The notes under the pieces are model-generated. The model saw only the letters and a program-made list of their open reading frames with translations. It was not told the origin of the DNA and did no database searches. 64,000 nt of DNA from Candidatus Accumulibacter phosphatis (GTDB taxonomy: Bacteria; Pseudomonadota; Gammaproteobacteria; Burkholderiales; Rhodocyclaceae). Position 1 is the stretch's first letter, and each line of letters opens with the position of its first letter. The stretch spans positions 49,814 to 113,813 of the forward strand of contig NZ_SPMY01000033.1 in assembly GCF_012939955.1 (NCBI RefSeq). The letters are read 5' to 3'. Shown one piece after another: positions 53,009 to 63,017 of the stretch. A program made the position numbers and the translations under genes.

Positions 53009-55135
53009 ATGGCCCTCGCCACGCTGACCATCGACATCATCGCCAAGCTGGCGAACATCGAGCGCGACCTCGGCAGAGTTTCCGGGCTGGCCGAGAGGAG
53101 CGCTAAGCGCATGGAGAGCGCTTTTGCCGGCGCCTCGTCGGTCATCGCCAACGCCTTCGCCGGTCTCGCCGGCGCGTTCTCGGTCGGTGCCATGGCGGCG
53201 ATGGTCACGTCGTCGATCGACGCCGCCGATGCTCTGTCGAAACTCTCTCAGCGTACGGGCGAAACGGTCGAGAATCTCGCCCGCTTGCAGTACGCCGGCA
53301 GCCTGGCGGATGTCAGCAACGACGCGCTGGCCACCAGTCTCAAGAAGCTCTCGAAGAATATGGCCGAAGCCGCCAGCGGTACAGGAGAGGTGGCCGACGC
53401 GTTCAGGGCCATCGGCGTCTCGGTGGTGGCTTCAGATGGAAAGTTGCGCAGCTCGGGCGACGTGCTGAATGACGTTGCCGACCGCTTTGCCGGCTACGAA
53501 GACTCGGCCGCCAAGGCGGCGCTGGCGCAGGCGATCTTTGGCCGCAGCGGCGCGGACCTGATCCCGCTCCTGAATGCCGGCTCGCAAGGCTTGAAGGAAA
53601 TGGGCGACGAGGCCTCGAAGCTGGGCGTCGTCATCTCGACGGAAACCGCGCAGGCCGCGGAGCGCTTCAACGACCAGATGACGCGGGTCAATGCCGCGCT
53701 CGGATCGATCGCCAAGCAGACCGCCACCGAGCTGCTGCCGGTGCTCAACGAACTGGCCGATTCGCTGGTCGACATCGCCAAAGAAGGCGTCGATGCCAGC
53801 CGTTCATTCAGCCCGCTGTCGGATGCGTTTCGGGCGTTCATCGTCGTGGGCGGGAATGTGGCCTACGTCTTCAAGTCGATCGGCACCGAAATCGGCGGCA
53901 TGGCGGCGCAACTCGTCGCCCTGTCCAAACTCGATTTCAAGGGTTTTGCGAACATCGGCGAAGCAATGCGCGAAGACGCCGAGAAGAGTCGCAAGGCGAT
54001 CGACGCGTGGTCGGCACGTGTCCTGTCGGCGGGCAAGTCCGCCGGCCAGACATTCAGCGACTACAGCAACGAAGGTCGAGGGCGCGGCCTGGCGTCGCCG
54101 GCCAAGACCGCCGCGCCCAACTTCAACGTCCCGAAGGTCAAGACCGGTGGTGGCGGCCGCGCCGCCAAGGCGATCGACGATGGCCAGCGGCTGGTCGATC
54201 AGTTGCGTGACCAGATTCGCGCAACCCAGAACCTCTCGGAAGTCGAGAAGCTCGAGGCCGCGATTGCCGACGGCAAATACAGGACGGCCTCCGCGGCGAA
54301 CCTCGAGATCGCCCGCGGCTACGCCGAAACGCTGGACGCGATCAAGGCCGCCAAGACCGCCGCCGAGGAAGAGGTCGACGTGCAGCGCCAGCGTCTGGCG
54401 GTCTTCGCCGAAGGGCGGCGCGTCTTCGAGTCGGTGCGCACGCCGGTTGAAGCGCTCGACGCTGAAGTGACGCACCTGGTCGCACTCCTCAATGCTGGTG
54501 CGATCAGCATGGACACCTTCGGCCGCGCCGCCTCGCGGGCGGGAGAAGGCTTCATCCAGATGGGCGAGAAGGCGAAGGAGACCAGCAACGTCATGGACGA
54601 GTTCGCCAAATCTGCCGCCACGAACATCCAGTCAGCCTTTGCCGATTTCCTCTTCGACCCGTTCAAGGATGGCATGAGCGGCATGCTCAAGCGCTTCGGC
54701 GAGACGATCCAGCGGATGATTGCCGAGGCGGTCGCCGCCGATCTCGGCAAGCGGCTGTTCGGCGATCTCGCCAAGGGTGGCGTCGGTGACGGGCTGTTGG
54801 GCGGCGCGTTCAAGCTGCTCAGCGGCCTGCTGCCGAATGCCGATGGCGGCGTCTATCGCTCGCCGAGCCTCTCACGGTTCTCGGGCCAGATCGTCAACAG
54901 CCCGCGCCTCTTCGCCTTTGCTGCTGGCGCCGGCGTGATGGGTGAAGCCGGGCCGGAAGCGATCCTGCCACTGTCGCGCGGATCCGACGGCAAGCTCGGG
55001 CTTCGCGGCGGCGGCTCGACCAGCGTCACCGTCAACATCCATGGCGTGACCAACACCGCCGAGCTGCGCCGGGCGGGCGGTCAGGTCGGTCGCGAGGTGC
55101 TCGCTGCGATCGGCCGCGCGCAGCGCTTTGCATAG
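53009..55135 (+). CDS. Tail tape measure protein
   Basis: A 708-aa protein. Long helical and coiled-coil parts with LTIDIIAKLANIERDLGRVS, LSKLSQRTGETVENLARLQY and the lambda-family C-terminus (FAGGGVMGEAGPEAILPLSR-like region followed by SVTVNIHGVTN). It sets tail length and is carried into the cell during DNA entry. Confidence 0.92.
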   Translation: MALATLTIDIIAKLANIERDLGRVSGLAERSAKRMESAFAGASSVIANAFAGLAGAFSVGAMAAMVTSSIDAADALSKLSQRTGETVENLARLQYAGSLADVSNDALATSLKKLSKNMAEAASGTGEVADAFRAIGVSVVASDGKLRSSGDVLNDVADRFAGYEDSAAKAALAQAIFGRSGADLIPLLNAGSQGLKEMGDEASKLGVVISTETAQAAERFNDQMTRVNAALGSIAKQTATELLPVLNELADSLVDIAKEGVDASRSFSPLSDAFRAFIVVGGNVAYVFKSIGTEIGGMAAQLVALSKLDFKGFANIGEAMREDAEKSRKAIDAWSARVLSAGKSAGQTFSDYSNEGRGRGLASPAKTAAPNFNVPKVKTGGGGRAAKAIDDGQRLVDQLRDQIRATQNLSEVEKLEAAIADGKYRTASAANLEIARGYAETLDAIKAAKTAAEEEVDVQRQRLAVFAEGRRVFESVRTPVEALDAEVTHLVALLNAGAISMDTFGRAASRAGEGFIQMGEKAKETSNVMDEFAKSAATNIQSAFADFLFDPFKDGMSGMLKRFGETIQRMIAEAVAADLGKRLFGDLAKGGVGDGLLGGAFKLLSGLLPNADGGVYRSPSLSRFSGQIVNSPRLFAFAAGAGVMGEAGPEAILPLSRGSDGKLGLRGGGSTSVTVNIHGVTNTAELRRAGGQVGREVLAAIGRAQRFA

Positions 55136-55143
55136 GGGCCGAC

Positions 55144-55779
55144 ATGCCGGAATTCCTTTCAGAGCGGCTGCCGGTCGATGTGCGCATGGGGGCGAGCTAC
55201 GCCGACGAGTACGCCGTCGAGATCACCACCACCGCCGGTGGCGCCGAGTACCGGCGACTGATCCACGGTTTTCCGGCGCGACGCTTCACGATCAATTACA
55301 CGCTGCTGCGCGATGACCTGGCCGCGCGGGTGCTGGCGCTCTATCACCGCGCCTACGGCAAGTTCGCCGGTTTCCGGGTGCGTTGCGCTGACGATTTCTC
55401 GACCAACAATCACACCGGGGCGCCGACGGCCACGGACTGGGTGCTGCCGAAGATCTCCAGCGGGGTGTACCAGTTGATCAAGGGCTACGGTAGCGGCGCG
55501 ACGCCGCTCGGTATCGGCCTGCCGTACCGGAATCTGTACAAGCCGGTCGCCGGCACGGTGCTCGTCTCGAAGAACGACGTCACGCTCAGTTCGGGCGTGT
55601 CGGTCGATTACACCACCGGGCGCGTGACCATCACCCCGGCACCGACCACCGAAGTGATCAAGGCCGGCTGCGAATTCGACCTGCCGTGTCGCTTCAATTC
55701 CTCGATCGAGATTACCGCCTTGAGCAAGTCCATGCGCGATTGCGGATCGATCGACATCATCGAGCTACTGCAGCCATGA
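55144..55779 (+). CDS. Tail protein DUF2460
   Basis: A 211-aa distal tail protein: FLSERLPVDVRMGASYADEY, FTINYTLLRDDLAARVLALY and GYGSGATPLGIGLPYRN mark the DUF2460 family seen in gene transfer agents and siphoviruses. ATGA overlap with the next gene. Confidence 0.88.
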   Translation: MPEFLSERLPVDVRMGASYADEYAVEITTTAGGAEYRRLIHGFPARRFTINYTLLRDDLAARVLALYHRAYGKFAGFRVRCADDFSTNNHTGAPTATDWVLPKISSGVYQLIKGYGSGATPLGIGLPYRNLYKPVAGTVLVSKNDVTLSSGVSVDYTTGRVTITPAPTTEVIKAGCEFDLPCRFNSSIEITALSKSMRDCGSIDIIELLQP

Positions 55780-56624
55780 AATCCGTCGTTGCTGATTATC
55801 GCTACCGCATCCTGTGCCTGCGCATCGTTCCGGTCACCGGGTCGCCGATCTATCTGACCGACCACCCTCGGGATCTGGTGATGGGCGGGCACACTTACCT
55901 GTCGACGGCGGGCTACCAGTTCACCGGCCAGTCGGCGACCGCCGGATTCTCGCCGGCCTCCGTCGACATCGAAGGCATTGCCGGAGCGTCCGGGCTGTCG
56001 CGCGCCGCGGTCGGCAGCGGCCTGTTCGACGGGGCGCGCTGCTACGTCTTCGCGACGTCCTGGGCCGCGCCCGTCGAGGACCAGGAACCCGTCGTCGCCG
56101 GCATCTTCGGCAAGGCGACCCTGCTCGATCACCGCTTCCAGATCGGTGGCGTGTCGCTGATCGACGCGCTCAACCAGACCGTTGGCCAGACTTACGGTGC
56201 GCAGTGTCCGAAGCTGTTCTGCGGTACCGAGTACGCCGGCTGCGGCGTGTCGCTGGCGGCCAACACCGTCACCGGCACCTTGACCAGTGTCACCAGTGCG
56301 TCGGTGTTCACGGCGTCCGCGCGAACGGAAGCGGCCGACACCTTCGGGGCGGGCACGATCCAATTCACCAGCGGGCCGAATGCGGGGCTGAAAGCGCTGG
56401 AGATCAAGAGTTTTGCGGGCGGGGTGATCACCACCTTCGAGCCGTTCTACACCCTGCCGGTGGCCGGCAACGCCTACAGCATGGTCCGCGGCTGCCGCAA
56501 GCGACTGTCCGATTGCCAGGCCCGATGGAACGGATCCGGCATCGTCTCGAACGTGGCGAACTTTGGCGGCTTTCCGTGGATTCCCACCGGCAGCACCTAT
56601 TCACAGGTCGGACAGGGCGGCTGA
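55776..56624 (+). CDS. Tail protein DUF2163 / BR0599 family
   Basis: A 282-aa protein with cysteine-rich centre YGAQCPKLFCGTEYAGCGVS and RKRLSDCQARWNGSG, typical of the distal tail hub proteins that follow DUF2460. One-base overlap with the peptidase gene. Confidence 0.88.
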   Translation: MKSVVADYRYRILCLRIVPVTGSPIYLTDHPRDLVMGGHTYLSTAGYQFTGQSATAGFSPASVDIEGIAGASGLSRAAVGSGLFDGARCYVFATSWAAPVEDQEPVVAGIFGKATLLDHRFQIGGVSLIDALNQTVGQTYGAQCPKLFCGTEYAGCGVSLAANTVTGTLTSVTSASVFTASARTEAADTFGAGTIQFTSGPNAGLKALEIKSFAGGVITTFEPFYTLPVAGNAYSMVRGCRKRLSDCQARWNGSGIVSNVANFGGFPWIPTGSTYSQVGQGG

Positions 56625-57040
56625 TGACGGCCGACGAGATTCTCGCTGCCGCGCGGCAGTGCCTCGGCACGCCGTTTCGTCACCAGGGGCGGCTGCTCGG
56701 TTTTGGACTGGACTGTGCCGGGGTGGCGATCCACGTCGCGCGCCAGATCGGCGTTGGGCATTTCGACGTGTCCGGCTACGGGCGCACACCGGTCGATGGG
56801 CAGCTCGAACACTCGCTCGATAGCCAGCCCTGTCTGGAACGTGTGTCGGGTATCGCTGACCGGCGCCCGGGCGATCTGCTGCTGATGCGCTTTGCGGGCG
56901 ATCCGCAGCACCTGGCAATCACCGCCGGTGACACCCTCATTCACGCCTATGAATCGGTGGGCCAGTGCTGCGAGCACCGGCTGTCCAGCATATGGGCGGC
57001 GCGCATCGTGCGTGTCTATCGCTTCCGGGGAATCGAATGA
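56624..57040 (+). CDS. NlpC/P60-type tail peptidase
   Basis: A 138-aa protein. GFGLDCAGVAIHVARQ holds the catalytic Cys and GDPQHLAITAG the His. It probably opens peptidoglycan during DNA injection. It follows the DUF2460-DUF2163 pair, as is usual in siphoviruses and gene transfer agents. Confidence 0.88.
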   Translation: MTADEILAAARQCLGTPFRHQGRLLGFGLDCAGVAIHVARQIGVGHFDVSGYGRTPVDGQLEHSLDSQPCLERVSGIADRRPGDLLLMRFAGDPQHLAITAGDTLIHAYESVGQCCEHRLSSIWAARIVRVYRFRGIE

Positions 57041-60000
57041 GCAGCGGCGGACAGGTGGTCGGCGGGCTCGTCGGGGCGGTGGCCGGCTTCTTCCTGGGTG
57101 GCGGCACCCCCAGCGGCGCGTTGTACGGGGCGCAGATCGGAATGACGCTCGGCGGCTACCTCGATCCGCCGAAAGGTCCGACGGTCAATGGTCCACGGCT
57201 CAATGACCTGTCGGTCCAGACCAGCACCTACGGCGCGGTGACGGTCAACGGCAACGTCTTCTGGCTGGAGAACAACCGGCTGAAGGAAACGGTCACCAAG
57301 AAGAAGTCGGGCGGCAAGGGCGGTGGCCGCAAGACGACGACGCGCACCTACACCTACTCGGCGAACTTTGCCGTCGGCCTGTGCCAGGGGCCGATTGTCG
57401 GCGTGCGCCGGATCTGGGTCGGTCCGGATCTGATCTACGACGCGGGATCTTCGGACCCCGATACGCTCGCGGCCAGCAACGCGGCGGCCAGCGGTTTCCA
57501 GCTTTACCTCGGTACCGACACCCAGGCGCCGGATGCGCGCATGCAGGCGACGCTCGGTGTCGCCAATACGCCGGCCTGGCGCGGGCTCGCTTACCTCGTC
57601 TTCTACGACCTGGCGCTGGAGCGCTACGCCAACAACCTGGCCGGTGCGCAGGTGCGCGTTGAGGTAGTGCAATTGGGCGTTGTGGGAGGCCCGGAGAACG
57701 TAGCCATGTATGCGCTGCCGTCCCTGAACTCCCATTACGGCCCGGTATGGGACGGTTCGAAATGGGTCGGCATTATTCTGCTGCATACCACTGGCGACCG
57801 GTTGGTCACTTCTACGGACATGACCTCGTGGACCGTCAGTGACCCGTTCCCGAACAGAGTGTGGCACAGCATCGAGTATTTCAACGGCGTATACGTCATT
57901 CTTGCCGCTGGCAGTGTCGCCACTTCTGTGAACTTGCTTTCCTGGAACGTGCCGTGGAGCCCACAATTCGGCAGTTGGAAATTCGGCTGGATCGTGCCCG
58001 GCAACGGCGGCTTTTTACTCGTCGAGAAAGAGCAGGGCTCTGGAATTCACGCGGGCGATGGGGTGAGCCCCGGCGATGGCGTTCGGACAGTGTTTCTCGC
58101 CGCGAATTTGACGACCTGGAATTACGGCTGGTTGGCGCCGTATGTCAACCTGTCGAATTCGCAGCCGGCCTGGAACGGGGCGGTGTTCCTGGCCGGCGGA
58201 AACATCGGGGCAACGCCGGTGCTCTACCTATCCAGCACGGGCTTAGGGGCATGGTCGCCGGTTACCGTGCCTGCTGGCGTGACCCACATTTACGGCATGT
58301 GCGCCTTCGGCTCAGCGTTCTTGCTGATCGGCTACGATCAAGGGCTCAACCTGGGCAAGGCTGCGATTTCGACCGACAACGGCAGCAGCTAGAGCGCCTG
58401 GGTCACCTTGCCGACCGGCACGGGATTCACGAGCTGGCGGAACCCGACGTGGAACGGCACGACGCTGATCGCCTTTAACGCCGGACAGTACGCAAATACC
58501 TATTGGTGGGTAACAAGCACCGACGGCGTTTCGTGGGAATTGAAGAGCGGCTCTGTCGGGCAACCAAACAACAGGCCCAGCACGTTCAAGAAAGGCTGGA
58601 ACGGGTCGGCTTGGGGGTCGTTCAGTCACGGCGTCGGTCAGTCCTTTTTAATCACGCCAGAGACGTTCGGCATAACCCCGCAAAAATCCGTGCTGAGTGC
58701 AATCGTCGCCGCCGAATGCCTTCAATCGGGCTTGCTCACCAGCGGTGACATCGACGTGACGGCGCTGACTCAGTCGGTGCGCGGTTACCGCGTCGGCAGC
58801 ATCGGGGCGATCCGGGCGGCGCTCGAACCGCTACAGGCGGCCTGGCCGTTCGATGTCGTGCCGCACGGCTACAAGATTCGGTTTGTGGTGCGCGGAGGGG
58901 CGTCCGTCGTCACGATTCCCGCCGCGGACCTGGACGCGCGGGGCGAAGGAGACGCGCCGGGGGTGCAGATCACGACCAGCCGGGAGATGGATTCGCAGCT
59001 GCCGCGGCGGGTGACGGTGCAGCATTTGGATTACGACCGTGAGCACAACGCCGGCACACAGTACGCAGAGCGTCTCAACACGGCGGCGATCAACGCCCTG
59101 GTGCTCGATCTGCCGATCGTATTGACGGCGACCGAGGCGGCCGGCAAGGCGGAGGTGCTGCTGTACCTGTACTGGCTGGAGCGTTACGACGTGTCGGTGA
59201 CCTTGCCACCGACCTACAACCAAGTCGAGCCGGGTGATGTGGTGACGCTGGTTACTCCCAAGGGCAACGTCAGCCTGCGCCTGACGGCGATCCATTACAC
59301 CAGCGACGGACGGATTGCGTGCCAGGCGAAATACGCCCGCGCGGCGATCTACACACCGACGGCGGTCGGGGCTTCGCCGGCGGTCAGCGGAGCGACGACG
59401 ATCACGCCGGTGGGTGCATCGGAGTATGTGTTGATGGACGTGCCGATGGTCAGTAGCGCGCAGTCCGGGCCGTCATTCCTGGTGGCGATGACGGGTGCGC
59501 TGGTGGGATGGCGAGGCGGCGTGCTGATGCAATCGACGGATGCCGGCAGCACCTGGGCGAGTCTGCAGGACTTCGGGCCGCCGGGGGCATCGCTGGGGAC
59601 CTGTACGAACAGCATCGGGGTGGCGGAGCACCGGCTGATCGACAACGCCAGCGTGCTCAATGTGACCCTGACGCAAGGCGAACTATTCAGCGTGACGCAA
59701 CTGGCGATGCTCGGCGAGGCGAACCACTTTGCGTACGGCGCGGACGGCCGCTGGGAGATCATCGCGGCGCAAGATTGCACGCTGGTGAGCGGGACGAGCT
59801 ACGTGCTGCAGAACCTGCTGCGTGGGCGGTTCGGTAGCGAGTGGGCGATGGGGCTGCATGCCGTCGGCGATGCGCTGGTGCTGCTCGACACCGCCGATGT
59901 CGCAGCCATCACAATGAGTTCGGGGTCGATCGGCCTGTCGTACCTGTATCGCGGCGTGACCGTTGATCGTGACATCGGCACCGACGCCAACCGGGCCTTT

Positions 60001-60363
60001 GCGTACCAAGGAGTCAATCTCAAGCCGCTGGCGCCTGTCGCGCTGACCGGGAACCGGGATCCTTCGAGCAATGATTGGTCGTTGTCCTGGATTCGGCGCA
60101 CGCGCGACGGCGGTGAGTGGCGGGACTACGTCGACGCGTCGCTCGGTGAAGCCAGTGAATCGTACGCCATCGACGTCTATGCCGACGGCAGCTATGCGAC
60201 GGTCAAGCGGACGATCAGCGCAACCGTGCCGTCCTGCGTCTACACCAGCATCGACCTGGTCAGCGACTTCGGCGCCAACCAGGCGACGCTGTATCTCCAG
60301 CTCACTCAGATCTCGGCCACCGTTGGTCGGGGATATCCACTGACCGCATCGATCACGAGGTAG
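57037..60363 (+). pseudogene. Tail tip/host-specificity protein with a beta-propeller insertion and an amber stop
   Basis: One frame of 1109 codons interrupted only by TAG at 58390-58392. The N-terminal part (GGQVVGGLVGAVAGFFLGGG, FAVGLCQGPIVGVRRIW) and the C-terminal part (ECLQSGLLTSGDIDVTALTQ to the end) are the tip protein. Between about residues 230 and 550 lies an insertion with Asp-box-like repeats: TSTDMTSWTV, LSSTGLGAWSP, ISTDNGSS-stop-SAW and VTSTDGVSWEL. This resembles a sialidase-type beta-propeller and may bind the receptor. The TAG stands exactly where the Asp-box Trp is expected. Confidence 0.8.
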
Positions 60364-60366
60364 ACC

Positions 60367-61035
60367 ATGGCCAGCAGCACCACCCATCTGGATCTCATCG
60401 CGCAATCGCAGTCGTCCAAGGAAGTCACTGCTAATGCGCTGTTCGACGCCGGCAGCCCGGCGACCTTGTTCGGGCGGCGTGGCAGTCTGTGCTCGGGGCT
60501 CAACTGGTTCTACTACGGCGGCGTGATGATGGTCGATGGCGTGTTGACCGCGATCACCAACAACGCGGCGGCGCTGGTACTCACCGCATCGGCCACAAAT
60601 TACATCGAGGCGACGCGCGCTGGGGTGGTGTCGAGGAATACCGTGGGCTTCAGCGGCGGATCGATTCCGCTCTACACCGCCGTGACCGGGGCGTCATCGG
60701 TGACAAGCTACACAGATCAGCGGGCATGGGTGGCGCCAGCTTACTTGCCGAGCAATGGCAGCATTGCCGTGACCACGGCCGATGTGGATTTGACGGCGCC
60801 TGCCAATACCGACAAGGCGCGCTGTTCGTACCTGACGACGACCGGCGCGCTGACTGCCAATCGGAACGTCATCGTGCCAAACAGTTGGCAGGCGGTCGTC
60901 TATTGCAACAACAGCGGTGCGTTCACGACGACGTTCAAGACGGCAGGGGGAAGCGGCGTGGTGGTGGCGCAGGGGAAACGCACGCTGCTTCTGGCCGATG
61001 GGTCCAACGTCGTCCGCGTGACGCCGGACACGTGA
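60367..61035 (+). CDS. Tail fibre-like protein
   Basis: A 222-aa protein. The N-terminus (THLDLIAQSQSSKEVTANAL) matches the DUF2793-like attachment segment of tail fibres; the rest is Thr/Ala/Gly-rich beta structure. Starts 3 bases after the tip gene. Probably attaches to the tip. Confidence 0.75.
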   Translation: MASSTTHLDLIAQSQSSKEVTANALFDAGSPATLFGRRGSLCSGLNWFYYGGVMMVDGVLTAITNNAAALVLTASATNYIEATRAGVVSRNTVGFSGGSIPLYTAVTGASSVTSYTDQRAWVAPAYLPSNGSIAVTTADVDLTAPANTDKARCSYLTTTGALTANRNVIVPNSWQAVVYCNNSGAFTTTFKTAGGSGVVVAQGKRTLLLADGSNVVRVTPDT

Positions 61036-61086
61036 CCTGGTCGCCGCGGCCGAACTCGTTTCGAACACAATTCGTTCCAACCACCC

Positions 61087-61122
61087 GACCGCCTGAGGCA
61101 CATGCTTTCGGCGGTCTTTTTT
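61087..61122 (+). terminator. Terminator before the holin gene
   Basis: GACCGCC (61087-61093) pairs with GGCGGTC (61110-61116), followed by T6. The holin start is 16 bases downstream. Confidence 0.85.
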
Positions 61123-61138
61123 GCATTGGAGAGTCATC

Positions 61139-61510
61139 GTGCCAGAACCAACCAGTAGTGGCGTCGCCGGGGCTGCGGCGTTCAAGGCGGCCGGAGGTGC
61201 AGCGGCAGGCGGAGCACTGCTTTCGGCCATCGTCGTGATGCTGATGACGCCGCCGCGCTCGACGCGCGAGTGGGCGGTGGGGTTGATCAGCACGGTGATC
61301 ACCGGAATCGGTGGCGGCGCGATTGCCGTCCAGTATTTCCGGTTGCAGGAGTGGGTAGATTCGGTGACCGGCCTCGTGGCGCTGGGCGGCTTGATCTTCG
61401 GCTGCGGCCTGCCGGGATGGGCGATCGTGCGCTGGGTCTTCAACTTCATTGAGCGAAACCGGGATGCGGGGATCGATGAGGTGGCAAAGGAGGTGAAGGA
61501 GGTGCTGTGA
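61139..61510 (+). CDS. Holin-like membrane protein
   Basis: A 123-aa protein starting at GTG 61139 (GGAGAG upstream): MPEPTSSGVAGAAAFKAAGG, then two or three hydrophobic segments (GALLSAIVVMLM, VGLISTVITGIGGGAIAV, LVALGGLIFGCGLPGWAIV) and a charged tail ending EVAKEVKEVL. Typical class of phage holins. The next gene would start MNAR at 61511 but is cut after a few codons, so the endolysin is not seen. Confidence 0.8.
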   Translation: MPEPTSSGVAGAAAFKAAGGAAAGGALLSAIVVMLMTPPRSTREWAVGLISTVITGIGGGAIAVQYFRLQEWVDSVTGLVALGGLIFGCGLPGWAIVRWVFNFIERNRDAGIDEVAKEVKEVL

Positions 61511-61522
61511 TGAACGCGCGAG
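61329..61522 (+). repeat. Long direct repeat, copy 1 (holin 3-prime part)
   Basis: Matches 63071-63264 over 194 bases without gaps, with about 20 differences. The encoded protein is identical except for the last residue. Confidence 0.9.
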
Positions 61523-61548
61523 GCCGGAAATAGCTTGCCAGGTCTGCA

Positions 61549-61564
61549 GAACAGCGCGTTCATG
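61549..61564 (+). repeat. Small-gene leader element, copy A
   Basis: GAACAGCGCGTTCATG, the exact reverse complement of copy B, 26 bases upstream of the gene at 61591. This is the only plus-strand copy. Confidence 0.6.
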
Positions 61565-61590
61565 TCACCTACCACTCTGGAGGTTCAGTT

Positions 61591-61881
61591 ATGACTAACA
61601 GGTACAAGGAGGCCATAATCGAGGACATCAGATCGCATGGCATCATGGCCGCGGAGCAGTCCCACCTGCTCGATCTCTTCGAATACGCAATGAAGTCAAT
61701 CGCCACTACGCTCGCACGTGAAGCGAGGTTCGAAATTACCGACTTCGCATCTGGCAGGGAGCGTGGCTGCGAAGGTTTTGAGCTACTCCTGCATCGGACG
61801 AGAAGCGATGGCCGGGAGATTTGGTACGGCGAATTCACTAGAGGCGAGCAGCGTCTCTCTGTGATGGCGTCCCTAGAATAG
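61591..61881 (+). CDS. Small hypothetical accessory protein
   Basis: A 96-aa protein, MTNRYKEAIIEDIRSHGIMA at the start, with a charged middle and beta C-terminus. TGGAGG precedes the ATG. Inserted after the holin gene behind leader copy A. No family recognised. Confidence 0.65.
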   Translation: MTNRYKEAIIEDIRSHGIMAAEQSHLLDLFEYAMKSIATTLAREARFEITDFASGRERGCEGFELLLHRTRSDGREIWYGEFTRGEQRLSVMASLE

Positions 61882-61890
61882 CCAGAGTAG

Positions 61891-62883
61891 CTACCCAGCT
61901 TCTTTGGGCACGTCCCAGTCCGCAAGGCGTGCCTCACCCGTCTGGTAAAACTGCTTCACCAACTTCACGTACTCCAGGAAGTCCCTGTTCTCGGTGGCCA
62001 GCCGGTTGGCCGTGTCCCAGTCAATTTCCACGCGCTCCTTGGCCGGAATCAACACCTGGCTTTCAGACGGATTCTCGACGTCCAGCTTGATTAAGCCTAT
62101 GCCGTGCGCCGCGAAGAGCATGCGCAGTTCCTTTTGCGTGTCCTGCCCCTCGATCTCAGCCGCCACGAGATAGCCGAAGTTGGACCATGATGAGTTGGAC
62201 ACCGCCTGAAAGAAACACTCGCGGACGTTGGAACGGTTAATCAGCAGCTTGACTTCGAACGACCACAGCTTGGTGCGTTTGTCCGAGTACTGCTTAACGC
62301 AGTTCTTCACCTCGTGGTGCCACTCCGCTCCCAGGTCCTCCATGCCGACCAAATCTGGGTAAAGCCAACGATTGCCATTCGGCCCTCGCTTATTCGACGA
62401 ACGCTTGTCGTCGATTCGCTTCGAGTAGACCTCGAACTCCTCCCAAAGATAAGTCGAGACCAGTGGATACAGCGAATGCTCTCCGATCTTCGGCTTACTT
62501 GCCTCCGTTGTCTGAGCAAGGCCCGTGCTTTCCGCCGCGGTTACCTCGGCACTGTCTGACTTCTCGGAGTAGTAGTACTTGCGCGGTCGTCCCTCGGTAG
62601 TCTTCAGCGTCGGAAATTTCTTCTGAAGAGGAACCCGCTGCGCGCCGATCTCCGCAACCAGTTGCTGCACCAACTCGGCGTCCGTGCCGACGTACTTGCT
62701 GCTCTCCTTCTTGGCCTGACACTCGTCAGGGTAAGTGGCAAAGATCCACTCCGCAATCTGACGTGCGGTGAACTTCTGCTCAGCGTGGTCGCGCAGGTAG
62801 GCAACCACTGTGCTCCTAAGGTTAAGCGCCACGATTCTGACTCCAATTCTCGCCCTTGCTGGCGCAATCAGCACGTCATTCAC
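61891..62883 (-). CDS. HrgA-like protein (winged helix plus nuclease-like fold)
   Basis: A 330-aa protein. Residues 20-110 look like a HARE/winged-helix domain (FTARQIAEWIFATYPDECQA, then GRPRKYYYSE). Residues 135-290 resemble HrgA/COG2958 proteins linked to restriction loci: LYPDLVGMEDLGAEWHHEV and LWSFEVKLLINRSNVRECFF give a D...ExK arrangement. A likely nuclease or defence-linked protein. Copy 3 of the shared element lies about 140 bases upstream. It is placed between the two holin copies. Confidence 0.72.
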   Translation of the reverse strand: MNDVLIAPARARIGVRIVALNLRSTVVAYLRDHAEQKFTARQIAEWIFATYPDECQAKKESSKYVGTDAELVQQLVAEIGAQRVPLQKKFPTLKTTEGRPRKYYYSEKSDSAEVTAAESTGLAQTTEASKPKIGEHSLYPLVSTYLWEEFEVYSKRIDDKRSSNKRGPNGNRWLYPDLVGMEDLGAEWHHEVKNCVKQYSDKRTKLWSFEVKLLINRSNVRECFFQAVSNSSWSNFGYLVAAEIEGQDTQKELRMLFAAHGIGLIKLDVENPSESQVLIPAKERVEIDWDTANRLATENRDFLEYVKLVKQFYQTGEARLADWDVPKEAG

Positions 62884-63017
62884 CGACCGCGCGACTCCTT
62901 ATTGCGCCGGAGACTCCCCAGCGCCCAGCACATACTTGTCGCCCAGATAGCACCGGAGCGACCGGTCAGGCAGCAACGCCGACCAACCTTCCCAGAGTGA
63001 GTCACCGATAGGGCCGT

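Noticed and set aside
42645..60363. A variant genetic code reading TGA or TAG as Trp
   Set aside because: Many intact genes here end in TGA or TAG at the expected place, and overlapping TGATG stops and starts are normal, so the two in-frame stops are isolated events.
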